Origin: Paramesorhizobium salinisoli
GTDB lineage: Bacteria > Pseudomonadota > Alphaproteobacteria > Rhizobiales > Rhizobiaceae
Assembly (NCBI RefSeq): GCF_003335045.1
Contig: NZ_QOZG01000004.1
Span: 248,001 to 312,000, forward strand
Reading direction: 5' to 3'
DNA length: 64,000 bases
A program made the translations under genes and the position numbers. Of this stretch, positions 53,516-61,590 are shown in pieces (positions within the stretch are counted from its first letter, which is position 1; every line of letters begins with the position of its first letter). The notes under the pieces were generated by a model. That model was not told the origin of the DNA. It did not search any database and saw only the letters and a program-made list of their open reading frames with translations.

Positions 53516-53925
53516 CGCGTTCCTCCCTCGGCAAGACGTTCGGCGAGCCAACGCCCGCTGCTCATCCAGTCGATAGTCCGGCCCGTCGCCAGATCGAGCA
53601 AGTGAGCTCCGCCGGAGAAGCCGTTGACGACGGGGTTCGAGGCGATGCCCGCCCATTGGAAGCCCCATCGCCCCGTCAGCGCGAAGGCTTCGGCGCATCG
53701 GGCGACGAAGGTGATCAAAAGCTGCGGATCGGCAATGCCGGGATCGCGAAGCCAGAGGCGCGCTGGGCCATGCTCGGGCGTCAGCGAGAGCAAGAACGGC
53801 TCGGCCGGCGGGTCTTCGCGATTGTTCTCGGCCATAAGCGCGGCGTAGATGTCGAATGCGCGCGTGGCGTTGGCGGCGGTGCCGACATCCAGCAGGCAGG
53901 AGAAGCGGGTGAGATAGTCAGTCAT
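53512..53925 (-). CDS. Conserved hypothetical ICE protein
   Basis: A 137-residue soluble protein (MTDYLTRFSCLLDVGTAANA, then RLWLRDPGIADPQLLITFV, then WGFQWAGIASNPVVNGFSGG). It has the look of a compact alpha/beta protein but no recognised motif. It precedes and is coupled to the DUF6117 gene. Confidence 0.75.
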   Translation of the reverse strand: MTDYLTRFSCLLDVGTAANATRAFDIYAALMAENNREDPPAEPFLLSLTPEHGPARLWLRDPGIADPQLLITFVARCAEAFALTGRWGFQWAGIASNPVVNGFSGGAHLLDLATGRTIDWMSSGRWLAERLAEGGTR

Positions 53926-53937
53926 GTCGGGCTCCTG

Positions 53938-53966
53938 AAAAGAAAAAAGCCCGGCGCTCGGCCGGA
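53938..53966 (-). terminator. Rho-independent terminator
   Basis: On the minus strand CCGGC-CGAGC-GCCGG is followed by GCTTTTTTCTTTT. It lies just past the gene at 53993 and ends that transcript before the gene at 53925. Confidence 0.75.
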
Positions 53967-53992
53967 CTGGAATGGAGACGGGATGGCGGCGG

Positions 53993-54211
53993 CTAGTAGC
54001 CGAACTGCCAGGACGGCCAGGACTGGCCGCCGCCGGCGGCGCGCACCGCGTCGTCGAGATAGGCAGGGTCGCCCTCGACGACGGTTGGGTCGCGCACAGG
54101 TGTTTCGTCGATGATCGTCACGCGGCCGACTAGGTCATCCTCAACCTCGACATGGACTGGAACGAGGAACTGAAAGACGACGCGGCGGGGCGACGGGCTG
54201 GATTGCGACAT
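53993..54211 (-). CDS. Conserved hypothetical small ICE protein
   Basis: A 72-residue protein (MSQSSPSPRRVVFQFLVPVHVEV ... SWPSWQFGY). It is acidic in the middle and not recognised. The ATG at 54211 has GGAG upstream, and it is followed by a clear terminator. Confidence 0.65.
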   Translation of the reverse strand: MSQSSPSPRRVVFQFLVPVHVEVEDDLVGRVTIIDETPVRDPTVVEGDPAYLDDAVRAAGGGQSWPSWQFGY

Positions 54212-54242
54212 GGCGCAGCTCCTTATGTTGGAGGAATGGGCA

Positions 54243-54260
54243 GAGCGGCCGAAGCCGCTC
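54243..54260 (-). terminator. Hairpin downstream of ParB-like gene
   Basis: GAGCGGC-CGAA-GCCGCTC, a perfect 7-bp stem with a tetraloop, 12 bases past the ParB-like stop. No T-run. Confidence 0.45.
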
Positions 54261-54271
54261 CGCGGGTGCGC

Positions 54272-56392
54272 TTATTCGGCCGCAACGAGGTGACGTTCCT
54301 CGTCTTCGGCGGAGGCCTCCTCGTCGTCGCCCGTGAGGAAGTCGGGCAGCGCGCCGTCCTCCTCGCCGCCCGCGTCGGTGTCCGCTGTGGCCGCCTCGGC
54401 CTCAGCGAGCAGCCGCAGCGGCTCAGGCAACCAACCGGTGTCGGCCAGCAGGCGTTCGGCCTCCTTGGCCATATCGCCCTTCTTCAGGTGGTCGATGAGC
54501 TGCGCGGCCTGCTCGCCGGCGCCCTCGCGAACCGCCTGGAGGATGCGGGGCTTGGTGACGCGGCCGAGATAGTTCCCGACCGTCGGACGCCAGCCGACCT
54601 CGACCATGTCCAGCCCGGTCGCGCGCGCCAGTCGATCGGCCTGGGCAAGCCGCATTTCCAGCGTGTGCTGGGAGACGCCACTGCCGCTGTAGGGGTTCGG
54701 CTTCTCGTAGAGTGCGTTGACGCCGTAGCTGACGCAGTGAGCGAGCAGCGCCATGCGGCTGGTGTCATCGAGCGCCGAGAGCCAGTCCCACAGCGCGTCA
54801 TCATCGGCCGGAATATCGCCGGCCCAGCCTTCGTGCCGCTCATGGACCGCGCGCGCCGCCGGGCTGTCCTTCAGCGCATCGTCCTGCACCGGGAAGAAGA
54901 CGTGACTGACGGAGGCCTCCATCGCGCCCTTGTACATGCGATGCTGGAAGGTGTCGGAGACCAGCTTGTGCAGGAGCGCGGTCATAGCGACGTGCGGATT
55001 CTCGGCCAGCGCGTTGCGGAGCGCGAGCGTGCGATGGGCCGTCAGCTCGGTGACGAGGCGATCCGGCAGCGGCTTGATCGCATCCTCCTCGTCATCCTCC
55101 GGCTCGGCAGGCTGGCCGCCGATCGTGATGGCGGCCCGCTGCACCACCGGCTCGACCGGATCGCCCCCGGCCTCCACGCCGGTTTCGCCCTCAGGGGCCA
55201 CTGCCGCCTCGTCCTCGGGGCGGACGTAGCCGCGCTCGACATCAAGGCTCCCGTCATGGGCGATGCTGATAAAGACGCCCGCACGCGCGATGTCCTCGGC
55301 CTCGAAGCGCACCGGCCGGGTCTCGAAGGCGGCGAGCGCCGTTTCGATCTCGCCGAGACGCTGATCTACGTGGTCGGGCAGCTCGTCGGCACTTTCATAT
55401 TCGGCCTCGAGCTTCTGGTACTCGGCGTTAAGGGCGTCAATCGTTGCCTGTTCCTCGGGCGTCTGGTCGAGCGGTTCACCCTGCAGCTCACGCAGGCCGC
55501 GCGTCGCGTCATAGGGGAAGCTGACGGCGACCTCGATCCACTTCCAGCCTTCGGCCGCGATGCTCTCGGCCGTCGCCTTCAGCTTCTCGGCCACCAGGCG
55601 GTCGAGCAGCGCCGCGTCCTGTAGCCAGCCGCCGTCATCGGACTGGAACAGGTCCCGCATGACGATGCCGCCAGCGGCCTCATAGGATTCAAGGCCGACA
55701 AAGACGGCCCGCTTGTCGGAGGCGCGCACCGTGGTCTCCGTGAGCATGCGCCGGATCTGGTACGGCTCCTTCGACCACGCGTCCTTGATCGCATCCCAAA
55801 CCTGTTCCTGGCGGGCGTGGTCGTTCGACACCGTGAACGCCATCAGCTGCTCCAGCGTCATGCCGTCCTCGGCATAGACGTCGAGCAGCGCCGGCGATGC
55901 GGAGGCCAGGCGAAGCCGTTGCTTCACGACCTGGGCCGGCACGAAGAAGGCGGCCGCGATCTCCTCCTCGATCATGCCCTTGATCAGCATGTCCTGGAAT
56001 GCGCGAAACTGGTCGAGAGGGTGCAGCGGCGCGCGCTCAATGTTCTCGGCCAACGACACCTCTTCGGGGAGGATGGCGCCGTCGCGCTCGCGAACAACGC
56101 AGGGCACGGGTGCGACCTTGGCGAGGCGCTTCTGCTTCACCAGCATCTCCAGCGCGCGGAAGCGGCGGCCTCCGGCGGGCACCTCGAACATGCCGGTCTC
56201 AACGCCCTCGGCGTCGACCACAGGAAAAACGCTGAGGCTCTGGATCAGGCCGCGCCGGGCGATCGAGGCTGCGAGGTCCCCGATCGAGACGCCGGCCTTC
56301 ACGCGCCGGACGTTGGACTGGCTGAGCACCAGCTTGTTGAAGGGGATGTCGCGCGAGGACGACAGGACGATCTTCTGAGCAGCAGTAGCCAT
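54272..56392 (-). CDS. ParB-like nuclease/partition domain protein
   Basis: A 706-residue protein. The N-terminal 220 residues are ParB-like: NVRRVKAGVSIGDLAASIARRGLIQSL, MFEVPAGGRRFRALEML, EEVSLAENIERAPLHPLDQF (CTP-binding boxes), then a HTH (EEEIAAAFFVPAQVVKQRLRLAS). The long C-terminal part is acidic and helical. ICE ParB-like proteins of this size may load on DNA and regulate, rather than only partition. It has a structured leader related to that of the DUF932 gene. Confidence 0.92.
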   Translation of the reverse strand: MATAAQKIVLSSSRDIPFNKLVLSQSNVRRVKAGVSIGDLAASIARRGLIQSLSVFPVVDAEGVETGMFEVPAGGRRFRALEMLVKQKRLAKVAPVPCVVRERDGAILPEEVSLAENIERAPLHPLDQFRAFQDMLIKGMIEEEIAAAFFVPAQVVKQRLRLASASPALLDVYAEDGMTLEQLMAFTVSNDHARQEQVWDAIKDAWSKEPYQIRRMLTETTVRASDKRAVFVGLESYEAAGGIVMRDLFQSDDGGWLQDAALLDRLVAEKLKATAESIAAEGWKWIEVAVSFPYDATRGLRELQGEPLDQTPEEQATIDALNAEYQKLEAEYESADELPDHVDQRLGEIETALAAFETRPVRFEAEDIARAGVFISIAHDGSLDVERGYVRPEDEAAVAPEGETGVEAGGDPVEPVVQRAAITIGGQPAEPEDDEEDAIKPLPDRLVTELTAHRTLALRNALAENPHVAMTALLHKLVSDTFQHRMYKGAMEASVSHVFFPVQDDALKDSPAARAVHERHEGWAGDIPADDDALWDWLSALDDTSRMALLAHCVSYGVNALYEKPNPYSGSGVSQHTLEMRLAQADRLARATGLDMVEVGWRPTVGNYLGRVTKPRILQAVREGAGEQAAQLIDHLKKGDMAKEAERLLADTGWLPEPLRLLAEAEAATADTDAGGEEDGALPDFLTGDDEEASAEDEERHLVAAE

Positions 56393-56401
56393 CGGGATTT
56401 A

Positions 56402-56450
56402 CTCCGCGACGGGCGCCGAGAGCCTCTCTCTCGACCCTAAACCCGTCACG
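56402..56450 (-). promoter_or_regulatory. Structured leader upstream of ParB-like gene (leader A)
   Basis: Outer stem GACGGG/CCCGTC (56408-56413 with 56442-56447) encloses an inner hairpin GAGAG-CCTCT-CTCTC (56418-56432). About three quarters identical to leader B at 57771, with a compensated base pair in the inner stem. Confidence 0.65.
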
Positions 56451-56566
56451 AAGCGAAGCGCCGCCCTCTTCCTCTAAAGGGGGCAGCGCCACGGACCGGT
56501 CAACCGGAAAGCCACGGAAGCGTAAACCCGGAGACACGGAAAGCCGCATCCCCGGCGTCACGGAGA

Positions 56567-57760
56567 TCAGGCCGCTCGGTCGAGCAGCTTCTTGGCCCGG
56601 GCCTCCATATCGAGGCGGGCATCCTGATGGGGCTTGTCGCGGGCGACGGCGGTGATGCCCTGAACGAAATCGAAGATGCTCTCCGGCGGCCGGCCTTCCT
56701 CGGCCAGCACCGTGTCGATGATCTTGCCCGTCTCGGCCTTGGAGAAACCACGACGGCGCAGGAAGTCGGTGCGGTCTTCGTCGGTCCTTGCCACGATCCG
56801 CTCGCGGGCCGCCCTGATGCCGTTGACGAAAGGCAGGGGCGACGAGTTGGCGAAGTTCAACAGCGCCGGGGCAGCCTCATGGGCGAACCGGTTTGCGGCG
56901 TGCTTACTGTGGCGGATGGTGATTTCCTCGAAATCTTCCACGCCCCAAAGATTCCGGTTCTGGCAGACTGCGCGGAGATAAAAACTCGCCATGCCGAGGG
57001 TCTTGGCGCCGACTTCGGAATTCCAGCAATAGAAGCCCCGGAAATAGAGGTCGGGCGATCCGTCCGGCAGTCGGCCGGCCTCGATCGGATTCAGGTCGTC
57101 GACCAGGAACAGGAAGACGTCGCGATCGGAAGCATAGAGCGTCGTCGTGTCCCTGGTGATGTCGACGCGCGGATTGTAGACGCCGGTCGACCAATCAAGT
57201 ACGCCGGGCACCTTCCAGCGGGTGTCGCCCGTGCCGTTGCCGGCGATGCGTTGTACGGCTTCCACCAGTTCTGCGTCGAATATCCTCCCATAATCCGGGC
57301 CGGTGACGGCGCGCAGTTCCATGCGGCCGTCGTCGGTTTCCAGCGTCTTGATCTGCCCGGCGCGATTGGAAGTCAGGCCATACTGCAGATTGATGGCGGC
57401 GAGCGCGGCCGGGAGCTGGCGCAGATAGGCGGCGGGTGCGCCGACCAGGCCGGCGAGCTGACCGAAGGACCAGTGTGTCGGTGCGATCGCCGTGTCGGTG
57501 CCTGGTAGGATCAGCGCCAATCGCTCCGGGTCGTTGCGGTTAGCCTCAACATGGATCAGCGCGCTTCCCACCACGCGGGTCCGACTGCGATCGGCGCGAC
57601 CGCGCACCGATCGCGCCAGTTCGGAGAGCGAGAGGTAGCGTTCGTCGGCCGGACGCGAGAACCACTCCGACGAGACGCGGCCGACCCGCTCGCCGCGGCT
57701 GACATCCACCTTGTAACCGCCGGTCGTGTCACGGCGCGCATCGAGAACTTGCATGTTCAT
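56567..57760 (-). CDS. DUF932 family protein
   Basis: A 397-residue DUF932 protein: PTHWSFGQLAGLVGAPAAYL, ELRAVTGPDYGRIFDAELV, LYASDRDVFLFLVDDLNPIE, FRGFYCWNSEVGAKTLGMASF. DUF932 proteins are widespread on plasmids and phages and are related to phage T7-like or ssDNA-annealing functions only by context; role unknown. ATG 57760 (MNMQVLDAR) is used. Preceded by leader B. Confidence 0.92.
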   Translation of the reverse strand: MNMQVLDARRDTTGGYKVDVSRGERVGRVSSEWFSRPADERYLSLSELARSVRGRADRSRTRVVGSALIHVEANRNDPERLALILPGTDTAIAPTHWSFGQLAGLVGAPAAYLRQLPAALAAINLQYGLTSNRAGQIKTLETDDGRMELRAVTGPDYGRIFDAELVEAVQRIAGNGTGDTRWKVPGVLDWSTGVYNPRVDITRDTTTLYASDRDVFLFLVDDLNPIEAGRLPDGSPDLYFRGFYCWNSEVGAKTLGMASFYLRAVCQNRNLWGVEDFEEITIRHSKHAANRFAHEAAPALLNFANSSPLPFVNGIRAARERIVARTDEDRTDFLRRRGFSKAETGKIIDTVLAEEGRPPESIFDFVQGITAVARDKPHQDARLDMEARAKKLLDRAA

Positions 57761-57770
57761 GGGACCAATC

Positions 57771-57820
57771 TCCACGACGGGCGCGGGAGCCTCTCTCCCA
57801 GCTATTCACCCGTCACGGAA
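57771..57820 (-). promoter_or_regulatory. Structured leader upstream of DUF932 gene (leader B)
   Basis: Outer stem GACGGG/CCCGTC (57776-57781 with 57809-57814), inner hairpin GGGAG-CCTCT-CTCCC (57785-57799). It ends with the GGAG ribosome site. Confidence 0.65.
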
Positions 57821-57903
57821 ACCGGTCCGCGCTCTCACTCTCAGGGGGCGTTGCGGGGTCTCCCCGCAGAAGGGGTCGGTCGAGACCGCAGGGCTCGGAC
57901 GCA

Positions 57904-57921
57904 GGGGAAAACTTTCCCCTC
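57904..57921. repeat. Perfect palindrome upstream of DUF932 leader
   Basis: AGGGGAAA-AC-TTTCCCCT, 8-bp arms with a 2-base centre, about 145 bases before the DUF932 start. Possibly an operator. Confidence 0.45.
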
Positions 57922-57947
57922 AAGGTCTAGTCCGGAGCGCTGATGCC

Positions 57948-58090
57948 TAGAAGGCAAGTGCCGCTTGCGCTGCCGGCTCACTGCTCGTTGAACAGGTTGG
58001 CTGAGCAGGCGCTGGGGCCGCCGGACCGGCGCTGAGAACGACCAGCAACTCGATAAGAGCGTCGGGATACAGCGTTGGCCTCAATGAGCG
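57948..58090 (-). pseudogene. C-terminal remnant of a core ICE gene
   Basis: One frame reads RPTLYPDALIELLVVLSAG, then PAAPAPAQPTCSTSS, ending AALAF at a stop (57948). It has no start; a stop lies right upstream, at the edge of the HEPN-like gene. It looks like the tail of a gene cut by arrival of the defence island. Confidence 0.4.
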
Positions 58091-58779
58091 GCTTTAAGGC
58101 CGTCATTCTCGGCAGGCGGAGAACTATCTGGGTTGGATGAGACCCATTTTGGAGGTGGCCCGCTGGGGAAGGTCCATTCACGCCCCGTTCTCTCCTTCAA
58201 TTTCTCAAGTTGAGCGTGAAGGCGATGGATCATCAAGCCGTCAAGAAATACAACCAGAGGCTCCCATTCGAGCGCACCCCCCACATGGAATCCCATATTA
58301 AAATTGACGCTGATGTCGAACTTCCCACCTTCAAAACCGATCTCCAGACTTCCGGTTATCGAGTCGTGGCCGACGTTGTGAGCGTAGCGTTTATTGCGAA
58401 GTTCAATGATGTGGTCGTGCACGGGGCGAAGCTCGGCGGGTAACGCGCTGCGGGAAACGCCACTGCCGATGCCACCGTCGATGAGACGAGCGTATGTCGT
58501 CACGAATGCCAAGGTCAGCATGTCGTTCTCGAGCGCCCACTCCATCGAGGCTTCGAATTTAGTGGAGGCGAGCCGATGCTGGATATAGCGAAGGCTCGCC
58601 ATAGTCGGGAACGCATGGACGAGACGATTCAATATCTTCAGATTGTCGTCCGCGGCCTCCAGAACGCCTTGTCCCTCTTCTTTAAGCGCATATAGGTGCT
58701 GCTGCCATTCTTCGGGTAGATATTTGATGGCCTCTTCAGGGAACACGACGTATTCCTGCGGCGCTTCTGATTCTTCCAT
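58081..58779 (-). CDS. HEPN-like hypothetical protein, copy 2
   Basis: A 232-residue mostly helical protein. VHDHIIELRNKRYAHN holds an R-N-x4-H motif (Arg 128, His 134) typical of HEPN RNases. The region before (AFVTTYARLIDGGIGSG) resembles the protein at 45427. The C-terminal 60 residues are proline-rich. It is last in the minus-strand defence island, 121 bases after the zinc-ribbon gene. Confidence 0.6.
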   Translation of the reverse strand: MEESEAPQEYVVFPEEAIKYLPEEWQQHLYALKEEGQGVLEAADDNLKILNRLVHAFPTMASLRYIQHRLASTKFEASMEWALENDMLTLAFVTTYARLIDGGIGSGVSRSALPAELRPVHDHIIELRNKRYAHNVGHDSITGSLEIGFEGGKFDISVNFNMGFHVGGALEWEPLVVFLDGLMIHRLHAQLEKLKERTGREWTFPSGPPPKWVSSNPDSSPPAENDGLKAAH

Positions 58780-58900
58780 GTCGCTGCTCTTCTAGTTCCG
58801 CATGATCGAAGCCCATCTGGGCTGCTCATGTTTGTCACGATAACCGGGAGCGGAGCGCGTTCCGCCTCATTGATGAGCTTTATCTGGCGAAGCTGGGTCC

Positions 58901-60037
58901 CTACGGATTCTGAAGTTTCCAGAGGCGGTATTGCTCGCGCAACTTCGCTTCTATTGTGGCCAATTGGCCGGGATAGTCGTGTCCGCCGAATCCGCGTGCC
59001 GCGATATCGGTTGACAATTGGACTAGACGCCAGGGCGTGTATTCGTGGAATGGGTTTAGCCCGATGACATTGCCAAGAGACAAGTCAGCTGGCGTCGGCG
59101 CCGTCAAGAGCTTGGCAAACGTTGCGATGGCCGTGTTCATATCCCACCGTGAGACAAACAACGCTAGTGCGCAGAGGGCAAGCAGTGGAATTGGCGGTCC
59201 CTTCCATCTGTAGGAATCAGGATTGATCGGGCTGAACTTGATGCCAGCGTTCCTTGCCACAAAACCGCAGAGCGTCAGAGCCGCGTCGTAGTGCGGCCGC
59301 AAGGCACTGACGTCGAAAACCTCTTGGTCCTTGTGCTTGGTGGCCAGTTCCTGGGCCCGACGCCAATGAGGCGGCTCGACCGGTGTCTCCCTGAGAAGTT
59401 CAAACAGGGCAAGGTGCTCTTCTGTGAATTGGTACTTTGCCGCGGCTGCCCAATCGAAGCCTGGCATTTCTGCCTGGGCGGGATGGAAGGTCCAGCGTTG
59501 ATAATGCGAGTGGCGCCGTAGGCATCGGGTCCATTCTATTTGCTCGGGCGTAACCGTCACCCGGACGCGGCTAGAGGTTTTCAGTTCGAAAAACCATTGG
59601 CGCATGGCGCGGATCGTCGATTGATCGAACAGCTTCTGTTCGATGCCCTTGCATACAAGCTCTCTGATCAGTCGTGTTTCTGCGGATTTCTCAGACCCGA
59701 GATTCACGAGCCCATCAGGTTGGGTGAGCACGCCATCGTCTTCGCCATAGAATTCACAGAAAGGATGATGCGCGTCGTTGCCGTCCTGCCCGACGAACCG
59801 GAAGTGAGATTGCCTAATCAGCTTTTGTGTTGTGCGGGCGCGAGCCGAACGCACGACGAGAGCGCCGGTGCTGCCGCACGACGAACATCGAACGTCCGAG
59901 CGAATCCATTCGCTCCATTTGGAATCTATTTCGGGAACCTGCTCGGCGGCAATGGGCTGCCTTCCGCTCAGCAACCATGCGAGTTGCTCGACGTCGATCT
60001 CGCGAGCGTAGTGTTGCGAGTAAGCAGTGGTTGCCAT
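58901..60037 (-). CDS. Unrecognised zinc-ribbon protein in the Gabija island
   Basis: A 378-residue protein that I do not recognise. Near the N-terminus DVRCSSCGSTGALVV and NDAHHPFCEFYGEDD give a likely zinc site (Cys 51, Cys 54, His 91, Cys 94). The remainder is helical with a hydrophobic stretch PPIPLLALCALALFVSRW near residue 290. ATG 60037 has AGGGGG upstream; the frame is open 105 codons further but overlaps gajB. It follows gajB by 101 bases on the same strand, so it may be an added subunit or a stand-alone defence gene. Confidence 0.65.
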   Translation of the reverse strand: MATTAYSQHYAREIDVEQLAWLLSGRQPIAAEQVPEIDSKWSEWIRSDVRCSSCGSTGALVVRSARARTTQKLIRQSHFRFVGQDGNDAHHPFCEFYGEDDGVLTQPDGLVNLGSEKSAETRLIRELVCKGIEQKLFDQSTIRAMRQWFFELKTSSRVRVTVTPEQIEWTRCLRRHSHYQRWTFHPAQAEMPGFDWAAAAKYQFTEEHLALFELLRETPVEPPHWRRAQELATKHKDQEVFDVSALRPHYDAALTLCGFVARNAGIKFSPINPDSYRWKGPPIPLLALCALALFVSRWDMNTAIATFAKLLTAPTPADLSLGNVIGLNPFHEYTPWRLVQLSTDIAARGFGGHDYPGQLATIEAKLREQYRLWKLQNP

Positions 60038-60138
60038 AGATCCCCCTAGAATGACCTTCAATGCCCGCTGGACGTGTGTCGCAGTTTGTCTTGGCGCGGT
60101 GCTTCCACCGAGTTGTTGTTCCGAATGAGAAGCGTGCT

Positions 60139-61590
60139 CTATGCTGCCGGCGTGAAGCGGACGCTCGGCGATATTATTCCTATAGTTTTCGTCGCGCGTG
60201 TGAGCGCTACATACCAATCCTTGCCGTTCATTGCGTCGGTTGATGTCACGATGGCTCGGTCGAATTCCAAACCTTTCACCAAGAGGGTGCTTCCAATACT
60301 GCGGATTCCCAATCGGCGACCGGCGTGACGACTTCGATTTTGAACCTCCCAAATCGACGCGTGGACGCTCGGGGGGTGGGTCTTCGTCGTGGTCTGGAGG
60401 GCCGATTGCATCGCAAAGTACATTTCGCGGCGGTAGATGCGGACGCCTGGACGATCTCGCAGCGCCTGTAGGAAGGCGAGCATCGAGGCATTGCCACCGT
60501 CCTGGATGACCGCATCGGTGAGCTGCAAAAGATCGCCGAATTTAGCCTGGCCCAAGCGGCGGCCTTGTTGGCGGGCATCAACGGCACGCTGGAGTTCTGC
60601 CTTGTCGGCCCCGGTCATACATTTGGCGGCGAAAGCCAGGAGCATTTTGAAACGCGCCTGCCCCACTGACTCATCAATGGCTCTGGCCGCGGCGAAAAGC
60701 GTCTTACAGCCGACCGCCTCGATATTGACGAACCCTTGCTGTGCGAGTTTCTGCGCCAGCGCCGATCGGCGGTTTTCGCTGGTGCTGTCGCCGATGACTA
60801 TGAGGTTTCCAAGCAGGTCATCACGCATCGATTCAAGGCATTGCCGGACTACCGTAGCCTGCTGATGGCGCGGATCGGCGGGCAAGGCGGTCCAGGTTAC
60901 GCAATTTGGACGATTGCTGAGATCAAGAATTTCGTCCTTCTGAAGCGCCAGCCGCACGGCTCGAAGCCATTCGGCGAGATCCTCGTTCCCGGCGTTTTTC
61001 CATCGCCACGGAGTTGTCAGTTCGGCTGCTTGTCCAAAGTTTGGAAAGACATCCTTCTCCCAGCTAACCGGCGTTTGGCCCCGGAAGTCGAAGATGGCCT
61101 GAAGCGGGTCGCCAAAAACGCACGTTGGCAAATGATTGGCGAGCCGTCGGATCACCTCGTGCTGCTGCAGGGTGCAATCTTGGTACTCGTCAACGAAGCA
61201 GCCACCATATGAAGAATTGATCACCCCATCCACGGCGCCACTATCGAGTAGACAGGCTCCGGCGGCATAAACGGCATCCCACTCCGCCGTGGAGCTGGGG
61301 GCGGTAGAAAGAATCCCGGAGCGCTGAGGAAAGGAAGCCGCAAACCGGAGGCACCAGCCGGCGATCGTGTCGATGCGATACTTACCGCTAGGAATTTGAA
61401 GCTTCTTGAGGCGTCGCGTCAACGCGTCGACGCCGGCATGCGTGTGCGTAAGAATGAGGCGGCGATGTTCGGACACACCCACCGCGCGGGCGATTTGCTC
61501 GGTTTTCCCGCAGCCGGCGGCCGCAATGATGCTCCCGCGTCGGACGCCCGCCGCCAATCGCGCAATGTCTGTGTCTGCCTCAGGAGCCAT
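60139..61590 (-). CDS. gajB: GajB-like UvrD/Rep-family helicase (Gabija)
   Basis: A 483-residue SF1 helicase: Walker A AAAGCGKT (residues 23-30), motif II VDEYQD (133-138), motif V LLVKGLEFDRAIVTS and motif VI YVALTRATKTIGII. Its size is near that of GajB (494 in Bacillus cereus). It overlaps gajA by 11 bases, as expected of a coupled pair. In Gabija, GajB senses DNA ends and activates GajA. Confidence 0.88.
   Translation of the reverse strand: MAPEADTDIARLAAGVRRGSIIAAAGCGKTEQIARAVGVSEHRRLILTHTHAGVDALTRRLKKLQIPSGKYRIDTIAGWCLRFAASFPQRSGILSTAPSSTAEWDAVYAAGACLLDSGAVDGVINSSYGGCFVDEYQDCTLQQHEVIRRLANHLPTCVFGDPLQAIFDFRGQTPVSWEKDVFPNFGQAAELTTPWRWKNAGNEDLAEWLRAVRLALQKDEILDLSNRPNCVTWTALPADPRHQQATVVRQCLESMRDDLLGNLIVIGDSTSENRRSALAQKLAQQGFVNIEAVGCKTLFAAARAIDESVGQARFKMLLAFAAKCMTGADKAELQRAVDARQQGRRLGQAKFGDLLQLTDAVIQDGGNASMLAFLQALRDRPGVRIYRREMYFAMQSALQTTTKTHPPSVHASIWEVQNRSRHAGRRLGIRSIGSTLLVKGLEFDRAIVTSTDAMNGKDWYVALTRATKTIGIISPSVRFTPAA

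Noticed and set aside
54152-55624. Long + strand open frame of 490 codons
   Set aside because: Antisense to the ParB-like gene and has no recognisable domain.
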